A stretch of DNA of 64,000 nucleotides, taken from assembly GCA_035772785.1 (NCBI GenBank), contig JAOCPU010000002.1, positions 806,001 through 870,000 of the forward strand, given 5' to 3'. This stretch comes from Phlebiopsis flavidoalba. Taxonomy: Eukaryota > Basidiomycota > Agaricomycetes > Polyporales > Phanerochaetaceae. Positions within the stretch are counted from its first letter, which is position 1, and each line of letters starts with the position of its first letter. The notes beneath the pieces are model-generated. The model worked only from the letters and a program-made list of their open reading frames with translations, searched no databases and was not told where the DNA came from. Shown piece by piece: positions 33,301-45,413 of this stretch. The position numbers were made by a program, and so were the translations under genes.

Positions 33301-35186
33301 TGATTAGAAAATTTACATTGAACACGTTATTTTCTTCGCTTCTTGCATTTATTTCATGATCTCCTTGCTTAGCATCCTAGAACACATACGTGAGTCGTGT
33401 ATTGCGAGTAAGAAGGAGAGGTACCTGAGAGCGATATGTATCCGGCTTGCTGCGTCCCGCGTTCATGACAGCAGTCTCCTTGATATGGGTCAGACTTACA
33501 TTAATAGAATCAAAACGGATCATTACCTGAGGCAACTTCTTAAACTTCGCGTCGCTGGCGTCTTGGAGATCGTTATTAGGGTAGCTATCCTGCGCAGAAT
33601 GATGAGCAATTTCAAACTGGCTCATTTTTTCAAGTTCAATACTCACCTCAGCCAATATGATGCTGTTGTCGCACGGTATCTCCGAAGCGTCACTATTGCC
33701 CATTGGCCAAGCCTCCGACAAGGTCGGTGAAAGTCGTTTGAGGGTTCTGTATCTCGATGAGTCACGAGTCTAGTGATCAGCGACAGAGACAGTACCGCGT
33801 CTTAGAGAATGAGGGATAATCTTCAGCCTGATAGACTTGCTGCAGCTGAGGTATATCACTCTCTGCTACATGATTGAGAGTGCTTGTTTCTTCATACACT
33901 ACGCTGTTTCCTTCACGCTCTGCGCCATGAGAATTGGATTGGCTTGCGCTAGTTGTATGTTTCTATAATGGGGCGAATTAGTCTAGGCTTCACGGCGTTT
34001 GGGCAGGCGGGTGCTGGCGTATCTGAGGTCTCACATTGGTGATCGCGTTCCAAGGTTGGGCTGCAAATAAGGAGCCCGCTGCACCGGCTACAACGTGTTC
34101 CGCACTAGATTGTGTTGGGCTGAAGCTGGACCCTGGCTATGTTGTGTAAAGCCTGCAACCATTGGTAGAAATGCATCGTGTGGCAGTACGTGGAACAGGA
34201 AGATCTTTTTTCGACTTCCTTGGCTGGTAAGTTCGACCCCGCACGTGATTTCACGTGCTCAAAAAACCGCTCTGGAGACTGGCCGTTCTAAGTTCTAAGT
34301 TCTAACTTCTGGCCCTGTGCCAGTTGCAACCTGCAACTGCGAAATGAGTTAAATGACTTCAAGACGGCAGTGGGTGCTGGCTCACTGGCGCTGGCGCGGT
34401 TCAACCCTTTCCATAATTCATGTACATTGAGCTAGTCTGGTTTGTACTATGATGGATCGTTCTTTTACTATGAAAGGCCCTACTCGGATTTATACAGTAT
34501 TATACCATTGCACTCAATGCCCAGGCCACGGTGTTGTGCCAATGCTATCTCGTTGTGCGGCGTTGTCACCACGGTGACCTTTGCCTCAGATCAACAATAC
34601 ATTCTTGCAAAGCAACACTCGCGTGTGATATATTAATTAGCCCAGTGAAAATCTAATCTGTAACAGTTTTATAAGTTGTCTGTGTCTGTCTGTCACACGC
34701 ACGAATCAGCATGACGACAAGGGGTGCTCGACTGCGACAGTACGTGTGCGGTGACGGGCTGGCGTTTTTCCCGGGGGACAAGCTGGGGCAAGGTGGCGGG
34801 CAGCAGAGCGCGTGAGGGAAACTTGGTGGCAAGGGCGCACCGGGAGAACACAAGGGCGGTCGTATGCGCAAGGTGACGTGCCGGTGGAGCTTTGAAGTAG
34901 AGCTAAGAACGCACAATAAATTGACGGTGCCGGGTCGGCTTCATGGAGCAAGCTGGTAGTGGTACTCACGAACGCACGACAGAGCGTCACCGTAAACGGT
35001 ACCGGTAAATAGGCTCGGAGGTCAGAGAAGTAATTGCTTTAACGTTGTGTTGTTTTAGTCTCTCAGAGAGGTAAGGCAATCTTACTTGACCACTTTGTTA
35101 CGACCTACTGACTTGGGGGCGTCTGACAGGCGCTGCACAACCCTTCCCCGAACCACTGCCAATCACAGAGTGCACGCCAGCCTGCG
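33301..35186. other. AT-rich intergenic region upstream of RSE1
   Basis: Open frames of about 115-125 codons overlap on both strands at 33,356-33,730, with no motifs and no reason to prefer either. 34,650-35,000 is more GC-rich with no gene. The last ~200 bases should hold the RSE1 promoter. Confidence 0.35.
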
Positions 35187-38100
35187 ATGCATCTCTATAA
35201 CCTCACGCTCCAGCCGCCTACGGCCATTACCCAGGCCATAGTCGGAAACTTCTCTGGGCCAGGCAGCAAGAAATCATCGTTGCTCGGGGAACGCGTCTAG
35301 AACTGCTTCGTCCAGACGTGCAGACTGGCAAAGTTTCGACAGTCGTCGCCAGCGATGTGTTTGGCTCCATTCGCTCGCTGACTGCCTTTCGCTTGACTGG
35401 GAGGAACGAAGGGTGAGCCGTCGTACGTATCACTCTCAGCCTGGTCCCCGTATTCACGCGTCCTCCTTTTCCTAACTCGCAGACTATGCAATCGTAGGCT
35501 CGGACTCGGGCGTATCGTCATCTTGGACTATGACCCAAAGACAAGCAGCTTTGTCAAGGTTCACCAGGAGACCTACGGCAAGTCGGGAGCGCGGCGAATT
35601 GTCCCTGGCCAATACCTCGCGGCAGACCCAAAGGGGCGCAGTGTCATGATCGCGTCCATGGAGAAGGCGAAACTCGTGTACATTCTCAATCGTGATGCTG
35701 CTGCGAACTTGACCATCTCGTCACCGCTAGAGGCGCACAAGAACAACTCCATCATCCACCATATAGTAGGGCTTGACGTGGGCTTTGAGAACCCAACGTA
35801 CGCGGCGTTGGAAGTCGACTACTCAGAGTCGGACCAGGATCCTACTGGGGAAGCTTTCAAGAATGCCGAAAAGGTGTGTATGCGTGTATGTCAGTGGCTT
35901 TTAAACCTTCCTCACCACTCGCTTACAGTTGCTGACAATACTACGAACTGGACCTGGGTCTCAACCACGTCGTGCGCAAATGGAGCGAGCCCACCGACCC
36001 ACGAGCCAACCTACTCGTGCAGGTACCTGGCGGCCAAATAGCCTCGTCTGACCGCTACGACGGCCCTTCTGGTGTGTTGGTTTGCTGTGAGGACCATATA
36101 ATCTATCGACACATGGATGCTCCTCAGCACCGCGTGCCCATTCCCACGACGGAGACATCCTCTCGAAGATAAAGGGCGCGGGATACTCATCACTTCTGCT
36201 GTCATGCACAAGATGAAGGTGAGTATATCGTTCACGCGACCGAGATGGTGTATCTCATCCACGTTGCGATAGGGCGCGTTCTTTTTCTTGCTCCAAAGTG
36301 AAGAAGGCGACTTGTACAAGGTCACGATTGAACACGAAGAGCAGGATGTGCGTGCCGTGAAGATCAAGTACTTCGACACCGTGCCTGTCGCGTCTAGTCT
36401 GTGCATTCTCAAGTCCGGTTTCCTATTCGTTGCGGCAGAATTTGGTAACCAGTTGAGTGTTCGTCGCATCATCGTCTGTATGGTGCTGATAAACTTCCCT
36501 AGTCACTTGTATCAGTTCCAGAAGCTTGGCGATGACGACAACGAGCCCGAATTCTCCTCCACTATGTACCCCAACTTTGGTATGGAGACACCCAACATGG
36601 CTCTACCGCCTGCCTACTTCCGTCCTCGGGGCCTCGATAATTTGACTCTCGTGGATGAGTTGGAGAGTCTGGACCCGATAGTAGATGCAAAAGTCATGAA
36701 TCTGCTGCCAAACTCAGATTCACCCCAAATATTTGCTGCCTGTGGTCGCGGAGGACGGAGTAGTAGTCCTTCGGATGCTTCGCCATGGTCTGGGACGTGG
36801 AAGAGGTTGTCAGCTCCGACCTTCCTGGTATCCCTAACGCCAGTCTGGACTACAAAGATCAAGGAAGACGGTCAGTGACTCGCTGATTGCAATGCTTGTA
36901 TGTATCCTAACCAAGACATCTCTCCTAGATCCGTACGACTCGTATATCATCCTTTCATTCGTGAACGGAAGCCCTCCGTGTTGTTCTATCGGAGAGACAA
37001 TCGAAGAAGTACAGGATACTGGCTTCCTTTCCTCCTCGCCCACTCTCGCTGTCCAGCGAACTCGGCGCCTCTGCCCTTCTGCAGGTACACCCGCACGGTA
37101 TTCGGCATGTCCTCAGCGACCGTCGCGTCAATGAATGGCGAGTGCCCCAGGGCAAAACCATTGTTTGTGCTACCACCAACCGAAGACAAGTCGTTGTTGC
37201 TCTGAGCAGTGCGGAGCTTGTCTACTTCGAGCTTGACCTGGAAGGCCAAGCTGGAAACGAGTATGCAGGAGCGTTAAAGCGATGGGCAGTACGGTTCTGG
37301 CGATGAGCGTGGGAGAGGTCCCGGACGGGAGGCAACGGACACCGTTCCTCGCAGTCGGGTGCGAAGACAAACGGTCCGCATAATATCTCTCGACCCCCGA
37401 GAGCACTCTCGAAACCATCAGTTTGCAAGCCTTGACGTCGCCGCCGTCCGCGATTTGCATTGCCGACATGCTGGATGCGGGCATTAACAAGATTCAGCCC
37501 ACCAACGTTCGTAAATATTGGCTTGCAGAACGGTGTCCTCCTGAGGACCGTACTTGACCCGATCAAACGGCCAGCTTACTACGGATACTCGGACAAGGTG
37601 AGAAAGACCTCCGGCCATTCTGCTGTCCTGGTGTGCTTATGCATTCTCAGGTTTCTGGGCACACTAAAGAGGTCCCACGAAACTTATCCGCCGTGCAGAT
37701 ACAGCGGAATCCCGGAATCCTCGCACTGTCCTCCCGATCGTGGCTAAACTATACCCTATCAAAACCTCATGCATTTCACGCCGCTCATTTTCGAGAACCT
37801 TGATTATGCATGGAGTTTCTCTGCGGAAACTCTGTCCAGAGGGCTTAATTGGTATTTCGGGTAGCGTCTTGAGGTGAGCCGTCCGTTCCGCTTCACACGT
37901 TGATGCGGCAAAGACAAGCAGACCCATGCTCGAAACCGAGCACCTTCTCAAATATCAATGAGCTACTCTTCTGCTCATTCATACGCCGTAATGCGCCCCT
38001 TTTCTAAACATAAACTTTCCAGGATCTTCCAAATACCGAAGTTAGGTTAACGAAGCTTGAAAACAGGACTCCATTCCCCTTTCGTATACGCCGCGCAAGA

Positions 38101-39718
38101 GATATCGCATCCGACCAACGGGTATTTCTACATTATTGAAGGCGATCAACGCGTTATGGGTGAGGGAAGCGAAGCAGAAGAAACTCGAGGAGCTGGTAAG
38201 CGATACCACGCTTTAACCTCGAGGTGATGAACGTGTATGCTCAGGAATACCATGCAGAAACAGCAGGGCAAGGAAGTTGATGAGGATCGATGCTGAACCT
38301 TCCACCTGAAGTGTTCGGATACCGACTCGAAAGCTCCTGCTGGGACATGGGCTTCACTGGAATACAGTTGTGGTCAGCCCGGTAGAACGTAAGTTGACTC
38401 GTAACCGAGTTAAGTTCATGCTTACGCAGCTCATCCAGGGGCGCAAACAGTCAACTTTGTGTTCACACGCTAGACAATAACGGAGGTTCTGCGTTCTCAA
38501 TAGCCCGTGGTCCCCTTCACTGCCCTGAGGTGGCGAGCTCACTTGCTCGCTTGTGGGGTTGAGGGCAGTCTGCGGCAAGATACTTTCCTTGCTCCTCGGT
38601 CATGTACGAGTGTTCTTCTTGAGGACGCTTTATCGATTCGTTGACGATGGTCGTGGGTCTTGAGTTGCTGCATAAGGTGTGTCATAATAACAGGCTCATT
38701 GTCACCTCGTGCTAAGTCAGTGACATAGACCGAGACAAATGACAGTGTCCTCTGGCAGTAATGGGCGTTCCAAGGTGCGCCTTGTTGCTGGTGTCGGGAA
38801 ATCCATTGTGCGCTTATAATACGACATAGGAAAGAAGAAGCTGCTGCGTCAATAAAGTCAAAAAAAGAAAACAAGGTACATTGAGCTCACTGTATCTTCA
38901 TTGAGCATCTCGCCTTTACGAAACTATCGTCAGAACATGTCGGCTCCGCCATCGTCACGTTGAACACCCAGGGTTCGCGAATCATAGTCGGGCGATATGC
39001 AAGAATCGGTCTCCTTTGCCGTTTACAAAAGCCCCCCCCTCCCCCCCTCCCCCCCCGCCCCATTTTTTTATCAGAAAACCGTTTGCTCATATTCGCGGAC
39101 GACACCCAGCCTCGGTGGATTTCACGGCTGTACACTATGGTCGACTACTCCACTATTGCTGTGTCGTGGGAGACCGCTTCGTGGCAACGTCTGTCTTCGT
39201 CAACCGTCTCGACTCGAAGGTGTCGGACCAAATCGACGAAGACCCCACATGTGCCGGTATCCTCCACGAGAAGGGCATACTTTATGGGCGCACCACACAA
39301 GACCGACATGCTCGCACACTTGCACCATGTCGCGACATTGTGACATCAATACAACAAGTTCTCTCCCTCGTCGCTGGTGTGGCGTGCTGGAGGTGCTCTT
39401 GTACACCGGTCTGCACGGAACGGTTGGTTATCACTCATTCCATTCGTTTCAAAAGAAGACGTCGACTTCATCTCGACCTTGGAGCAGCACATGGCGTACC
39501 GAGCAATTAGTCTGGTTGGCCGCGATCATCTCGCCTGGAGAGAGATGTATTACGTCGCCGGTCAAAGCTGTCGTCACGACGGTGATCTGTTGCGAGACAG
39601 CTTCGCTCGTTTGCCATGCCTACGAAACAGAGCTCCATCGCGAACGAACTCGATAGGACTGTTGGGCGAGGTTCTAAAAAAGCTGGAGCAGTTGCGTGTA
39701 ACAGCTAGCGGCTTCTAG
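35187..39718 (+). CDS. RSE1: Splicing factor 3b subunit 3 (RSE1/SF3B3)
   Basis: WD40-like three-propeller scaffold of the U2 snRNP SF3b complex, needed for branch-site recognition. Start [20 protein letters not shown]; then [203 protein letters not shown] and [15 protein letters not shown]. The middle (37.8-38.9 kb) is heavily shifted but recoverable: [54 protein letters not shown]. The CPSF_A-type C terminus follows: [55 protein letters not shown], and [21 protein letters not shown]. Dozens of one-base errors are needed. Confidence 0.93.
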
Positions 39719-41164
39719 GTATTGGCAGGATTGAGTTGTACCTTCGCCCAGAAGCCTTTGTTGGTTTGCTCTCCTGTACTGTAACGGTGGCGAGATGTCA
39801 TGTGACTAGCCGACATGATAATATGTAATGCTCAAGAACAAAAGCCCGATTTCCAATAAGGCCGATCGTAAAATGTGAGTACAATACCTGCCGCAATACA
39901 TGAGGAGCCGATTGTATAGATGGCCGTCAAAATCCAAAAGGAATCGACGTTTTCGACGTGGCACTGCTGTGAGAGCTTCCTGAACCGGCTTGACGATAGG
40001 TCGTTGGAAAAAGCTCTACCGTCAGAAACCGCTTGCTGCCAGTTAGGCATTGGGGTGAGGGTTGCCTTGTAGGAGGGATTGCGAATTCTGGTCCATGAGG
40101 GTCAATCGAGGCAAATGCGTAAGAAACCGAGGTCGGAGGGACAGGATTCACACTGCGACTCACAAGGACAGCGGAGAACCAACCTGCGGTTGATCGAAGT
40201 CCCCGTAAATATCTATATTTGTAAGTGTGATTGGCTTTGTTTTTGGAACAGTTCTAGTTCTTAGCCCACGAATGACTTCTACTAGCGCTCGAACCACTGG
40301 CATTGGCTGCAAGACCGTGGGTACCACAGTTCTCCTTTTCCACTGTACACCCAGCGACCGTATGTCGTCCAAACATAACCTCGGACATGTTTACCACCCT
40401 GCCTCAAGCGATTTGCTCCCATCGCCAGTCTCAACGATGGACTTTCGGACAGTTTGGTGTATGACGTCCTCACAGCATGTTTACGCGGTCGGCGTGATCT
40501 GTCTCCTCTGTTTGGCATACTCGTCGGCGCGCTAAGGTGCTGGCTGCTCTGGGTTTTGAGATCGCCGACGAGCGGGTATCATCAGAATTGTGTAGCAGAA
40601 CCTTCGGAGGAGTCTTTACTTGCCTCTGACGCCGCGTTATAGCACCGGCATCCGAACACTGTTCAGGTCAAGTCTGCGAGCACCGGTGAAACTCGTCAGA
40701 ATGACGAAGACTCAAACACGTTTTGTGGAAACGAAATCGCGGAAAGGGTCGCGGCGCAGACACACAGGAGATTCCGATTTTTTCCGAAAGGCCAAGGCCG
40801 TTGACTCTGATGAAGAAACGGTTCTTGTGTATACACCCTATAGCAAGTCATCCCACTAACGGACACGTCAAAAGGTCAAAATTGCAAAACAACTTGTGAT
40901 GAGGAGGGTGTTGTGTGGATGCCCAAGTCTTTGACCCGCCTCTCGCCACTAACCAAAACGCGCTGGACAAGGTAGTCCCTCGCTCGGTGCGCCGCTGGCT
41001 GGGGCATCTAGAGACGCCGTCTCACAGGATGAGTGTAAGGAGTGTGTTGACATAGTACCAGTTGGGCGGCCAGAGTGTAGCCAACGCATGGGGCAAGGGT
41101 GATGACTCGGATGATGTTAAAGCTGTAAACATTTGGATGTAGCTGTCGGCTACCCCTAGAGAAT
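39719..41164. other. Intergenic with unrecognised coding-like stretches
   Basis: Plus strand 40,430-40,857 contains protein-like pieces in shifting frames (LNDGLSDSLVYDVLTACLRG, VLAALGFEIADERVSSELC, KAKAVDSDEETVLVYTPYSK-SSH-stop). Minus strand 39,832-40,050 has a hydrophobic segment, FWILTAIYTIGSSCIAAGIV, near a C terminus. Either could be a small damaged gene. I cannot name a family. Confidence 0.3.
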
Positions 41165-41217
41165 TCAATATGTGCGACCGATGTGAAATGGTTGTCTAAC
41201 ACTGTCACCGCAGTTAT
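41165..41217. repeat. Short repeat shared with 1,053-1,110
   Basis: Contains GGTTGTCTAACACTGTCACC, matching the left-edge copy. It marks one end of the 41.2-44.9 kb unit. Confidence 0.75.
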
Positions 41218-41637
41218 TACGCCCGCACTCTGCAACAGCAGTTCAAACTCCAGTTCTTCGGTCAGTTTTGAATTCTTACATGATCACTAGCGGGCGTAAT
41301 GTCTGGGGACGAGACTACCACGTACCCAGACCCTAGAGGCATGTGCTACACGCGGAGTCCAGCCTGAGTGACAGCTGTAAGGTAGTGACTACACTGGGCA
41401 CAGTGGGTTTGGGGAACGAGACTCTCTGAACCTATATGAAACTCAAGCTTCAAGCTTCAAGACCCAGCTCAATGCTACTCGACGTCTGGATCCTATGTGT
41501 GTCAGGATGCACGATTGAATTTCTGTGGACCAATGGCGAGCCGCTGAAGAAGCTGCTTGACCGTGACTTAGCGCTTAGCGTTCACCTGTAGGCGGCGCGG
41601 TTAGGTTTGTCCTGTGTCTCCGTGACAAGCCTATTTC

Positions 41638-43956
41638 GTGTACCACAACTGTCGACCATTCGACCTCGAACTGCCTGCTCCTGACGCTACTTCGAATCCT
41701 TACCCTTTCGTCTGTGCTCATAGTGGTTTGTACGACGGTCTTTGCAAATGCCTCCGTACAGGTCGCTTGTCGTGCAATGGCGTCCTACTACTCAGGCTGG
41801 GCCTCATCGTCATTGCAGATCAAGGAGGTCAGGAGATGCAAGACGAACTATCCCAAAAATGTGAGCAAGCATTGCATTTGACAATGTGTCGAACTACTAC
41901 TGAAAAGCAATCTTCTAAGTTCCCCTGAAATTGACTCACCGCTACTATGGTTGGCGCAATTTATAGTTGGAGAGGTTTGAGTCGGGCTATGGAGCAAGGA
42001 GCGGGACTTCTTCATGTGTGTACTCTCGGGGATTGTTGCCGTATGCACACGTACTCGGGGTGACTAACAACTGACAGAGTACATGCACTACTGATCATTT
42101 CCCTCAAGGACAATCGATATGGTTTGTGCCGACTCTCTTCCTCACTGATATCCCTAAGACTTGAACTAGATTTCTCTTCAATGGCTAATATTACGGCGGC
42201 TTGATGATTGTCATCTCCTTTATACTTCTCATCTTGCTCGCCTATTACGCCCTTCGTTGGATCAAGTGCCAAATCTTGCCCTTTTTTTTGGGCGGCTTTC
42301 AACCGGTTGCATTCGATGAGCATTACGCCGTGGAATCGTGACAAATTGTCGAAGCCTTCATTCTCAGCTCAGGTTAGTGGTTGATGTCATATTGTGGACA
42401 TCGTCAAACATGAGTCGCACAGGAAATCGACAACACCACCATCCAACGTCACCGATGTATCAGAATTGAATCGGAAGGAGAGCGTTAGCAAGTCTGCAGC
42501 ATTGATTGGATCTACTCACAACCTTTCTTCGGTTTCGGGCACGGCACGATTTTTGCTCTCCATGAACAATATCACGAACTCCCCTCTCGTCACTGCAGCG
42601 ATCCTCTGACGTTTCTCTGAGCTCGACTGGCTTCTACGAGCCTCTCCTGACGACGTTCTTGATGAAACCTGAGACTCCGGATGGAACCACAACTTGCTCC
42701 GACTTAGAGCTTCCCGAATCTCCAAACGCTCACCCTTTCCCACCGACGGCACTACTCTGTTTTGTCGCTCACGAAAAAGGGGAAAGTGTGTGGGGGGGCC
42801 GCTCAGAATGCAGCACCGAACACCCCTGGTTCCAACGGACTGGCTGCTGGGGTCCTCCTCGGACCTACTACACTCTACTGAGTCAACAGCTGTGGTCACC
42901 GACGAGGGTACTGACACACTTCATTGTCTTGCATCCGCACCTACGGAGGTCGATGGGTACAACGAACACCGTCCTGCATTCAACGACATCCCACCCCCAG
43001 CCAATGAAGAGCAATTCCTGAGCCATCCCGCCCCCCCGTGCCCAAGGAGAATCCGGAGGACAGTTCTCCGACGGAGACCACTTTCTCCGCGGTCAACGAA
43101 CCTCGCCTCGCGGCTACCGACGTCCCGCTTTTTGGTCAAGAAGGAGCAATGCTTGGGCTTGCCTGATCACGAGGAGAAATCTGAGGGCAATCTTCCGAGA
43201 CTCCATGGTAACCAAGCCTCAGCCCTGGAACCCGGTGAGGGCGAGCTTTCTGTGGCGCCGACCAACGACAGCCCTCAATCCTTCGGAAACTAATGATGGT
43301 CTCAATGCAAAATCAAGTACCGCTATCTGCTCTGTGCTTGACAGCGTCGACCTGGCCTGGACAATGACGACGCCCGTGGAAGTGCTGTCAACAGCCGCGT
43401 CTCCCCTGTCTCCCCTACACTCTGCGCGGAGGTCGATACACCAGCAGGCGATCCTGATCTGGCTTTGGTTGAGATCCAGAATCCTACGTATACCTCCGGG
43501 GTCGAACGCGAAGTCGAAAAGATCGGAGCCTGGGCTTCCAAAGTCGTGATGGACAAGCTCGCTGATGAGATTCCCGGGGGTCGGGACTCGGAGATCAAGG
43601 CTACTATAGATGACAAACGCTTGGCTCTGACGAAGACTGGCGAGTCTCTCGCTCCGACTACGGAAGATCAGAACCAACTACTCTTTGCCGGCAGTACCGA
43701 CACTTGGGTTGCAACAGGAGATGCCTCTAGAAATGCGTCCGCACAGAGCTCGGCTTCCAGCGCACAGACAGTTTCCCAAACACACCTCCAGCCGACATCG
43801 ATCATCTCCGTCCCGTTGAAGGCTCATAACGGCGCCGTCTGGGCTACTACGGATCCCGCTCCACGGAGGAATGGAAGTCAGGCATCCGTCACTCGCATTC
43901 CTCGGGGTCGTGACGAAGTCCTTGAAATCACACGTTCGACCGGGGCGGTGATGTAG
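41638..43956 (+). CDS. Putative one-pass membrane protein, Ser/Pro-rich tail
   Basis: No family recognised. A single strong hydrophobic helix, GLMIVISFILLILLAYYALR-W, is encoded at about 42,200-42,280 and is followed by basic residues (WIKCQI), suggesting a type I topology with an extracellular N-terminal part and cytosolic tail. Downstream, long frames rich in Ser, Pro, Thr and acidic residues run to a stop at 43,954-43,956: VVTDEGTDTLHCLASAPTEV, AFNDIPPPANEEQF, SPVSPTLCAEVDTPAGDPDL, WASKVVMDKLADEIPGG and DEVLEITRSTGAVM-stop. The start and 5' exons are uncertain. The last ~45 codons are duplicated at the left edge of the window. Many fungal sensors share this layout, but that is only an analogy. 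Confidence 0.45.
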
Positions 43957-44860
43957 AGAATCGCGTATCTCTGGGTTCGAGGTTACCCAGACGGGCGAGT
44001 TCGGCCCCACCGGAATCCTTTGTATCTTCACATGCTGTCGACAGCGCAGGTGCGGTCTGCATACGAGACCAAGCATCCGACACTAGAGACGTGTCGACTC
44101 CAAGTGAACATTCTACCTTGATTCTCTCTCGGCGGTCATCATCGTCCTTCGCCAGTGGTCACACTCTCTCTCCGGAACAACGCCGTCCTCGTTTTGCGTC
44201 ATTCGAGAACCCCAACCCGCTTTGACGATAGAATTCAAGCGCCAAGACTTCAGAATCGTCTCTCACTAGAGCTTCAGCAGAGATTTTTTCAAGACGCAAG
44301 TGGAAAACCTGGAGTTGCAAGTATTTAAAGTTGTCATCATTGCCAATCCCCTTTTTTCCCCTTGGGCCTAGCGGTGTAAAGTTCGCCCTTGGATACTGTC
44401 ATTATATGCATTATACCAGTGTTATGTATAACGTCTCGAGTACCTAGTGGATGAGAATTGACGAGGGTTGTACACTCCGCCTTGCATTACGACAAAGACG
44501 TGTAATTGTAAATGATATTACGGACTAAGTTATACAAGATCAGAGCCCATCAAATAAGTAACTCTGTACGGATTTCTTTTAGCAGTACCATGCGGATTCT
44601 GTGCTATTCATTGACAGTGAGACTCGACTAAGTGTCCGGTAAGTATGCATCTGTTCAAACTATAGAGCATGCACACGTACTGCACGATCTGAGTCCCCGG
44701 GTGCCCGAATCCTGCGGACTCGGCCACTGTCTTGAGTGGAGTAAAAATCTCGTGACAAACATGACTCTTCAAACACAGATGGCGTTGAACTTGGAGCCTG
44801 AAGGCTGACCAGTAAATACACTGACCTAGAACGCTCCGCCTCTAGAGTGCTCCGCACTTC
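43813..44860. repeat. Direct repeat copy 2
   Basis: Same orientation as 1-1,052. Includes the last codons and stop of the membrane-protein gene and about 900 bases of downstream sequence. After CCGCACTTC the two copies diverge at once. Confidence 0.9.
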
Positions 44861-45224
44861 GAGCCGCTTTAACATCGTCGCTGCGGCAACATGCCGTTGC
44901 CGCTGTCATGATGCCGAGTCTGTATGTCAAGCCCTCAAGGAATATTTTATACGTATGAGCTATCTTGTTAAAAATGGAGACAAAGTCTTAGCAGAAGGTA
45001 TATATGCTGAAAAAACATCAGGCACTGGAGTCCTGGCAGAGCGGTATGCAGTAAGTTGGGATTGAAAGTAAGCGCCCAACGGCGGAAAGCTCTGCTGGGA
45101 CACGCTGAGTTGTTCTAGCCTACTGTTCTAAAATGCGCAGAACAGTGGGGAAGGGCGGGAAAAATTCTAGAGTCATGTCTGATGTTTAGAGATGTGTTCA
45201 GCGAGTGAGCAGAAGAAAATAAAA
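44861..45224. other. Intergenic between repeat and SINE copy D
   Basis: A short plus-strand frame (44,955-45,065) reads MSYLVKNGDKVLAEGIYAEK and onward to a stop, and looks mildly protein-like, but has no known family and no supporting structure. Confidence 0.3.
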
Positions 45225-45345
45225 GCAAAAAGAGACGTTTCCGAAATTTTTCATGTCGGGGTTCGGACTCGAAACCCCGGTCCCTTACCAGTAGGAACTA
45301 TAAGGCGAGGACATCACTCTAGCCCGCTCGACTACATGGCTGTGC
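45225..45345 (-). mobile_element. tRNA-like SINE, copy D (diverged)
   Basis: Minus-strand A box TAGTCGAGCGGGC at about 45,322-45,334, B-box-like GGTTTCGAGTCC (one inserted T) near 45,266-45,277 and a T5 run at 45,227-45,231. It keeps the family's CCTACTGG...GGGACCGGGG middle and the GAAACG-TCTC end, but lacks the conserved TATA lead. It lies just upstream of AFG1. Confidence 0.6.
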
Positions 45346-45413
45346 ATTGCACGATTAACGGTTCTTGCCCATATACGCATATTTTGGGAGACCCAATCTA
45401 CTTCTCTCTCACC

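Noticed and set aside
33356..33730. Open frames of about 115-125 codons on both strands
   Set aside because: They overlap each other, have no motifs, and neither strand shows splice structure or conserved blocks.
26650..35186. LTR or LINE retrotransposon body
   Set aside because: No reverse transcriptase, integrase or long terminal direct repeats were seen in any frame, despite clear repeat content.
37750..38960. Apparent break splitting RSE1 into two genes
   Set aside because: Missing blocks can be recovered in other frames ([25 protein letters not shown]), so it is one damaged gene.
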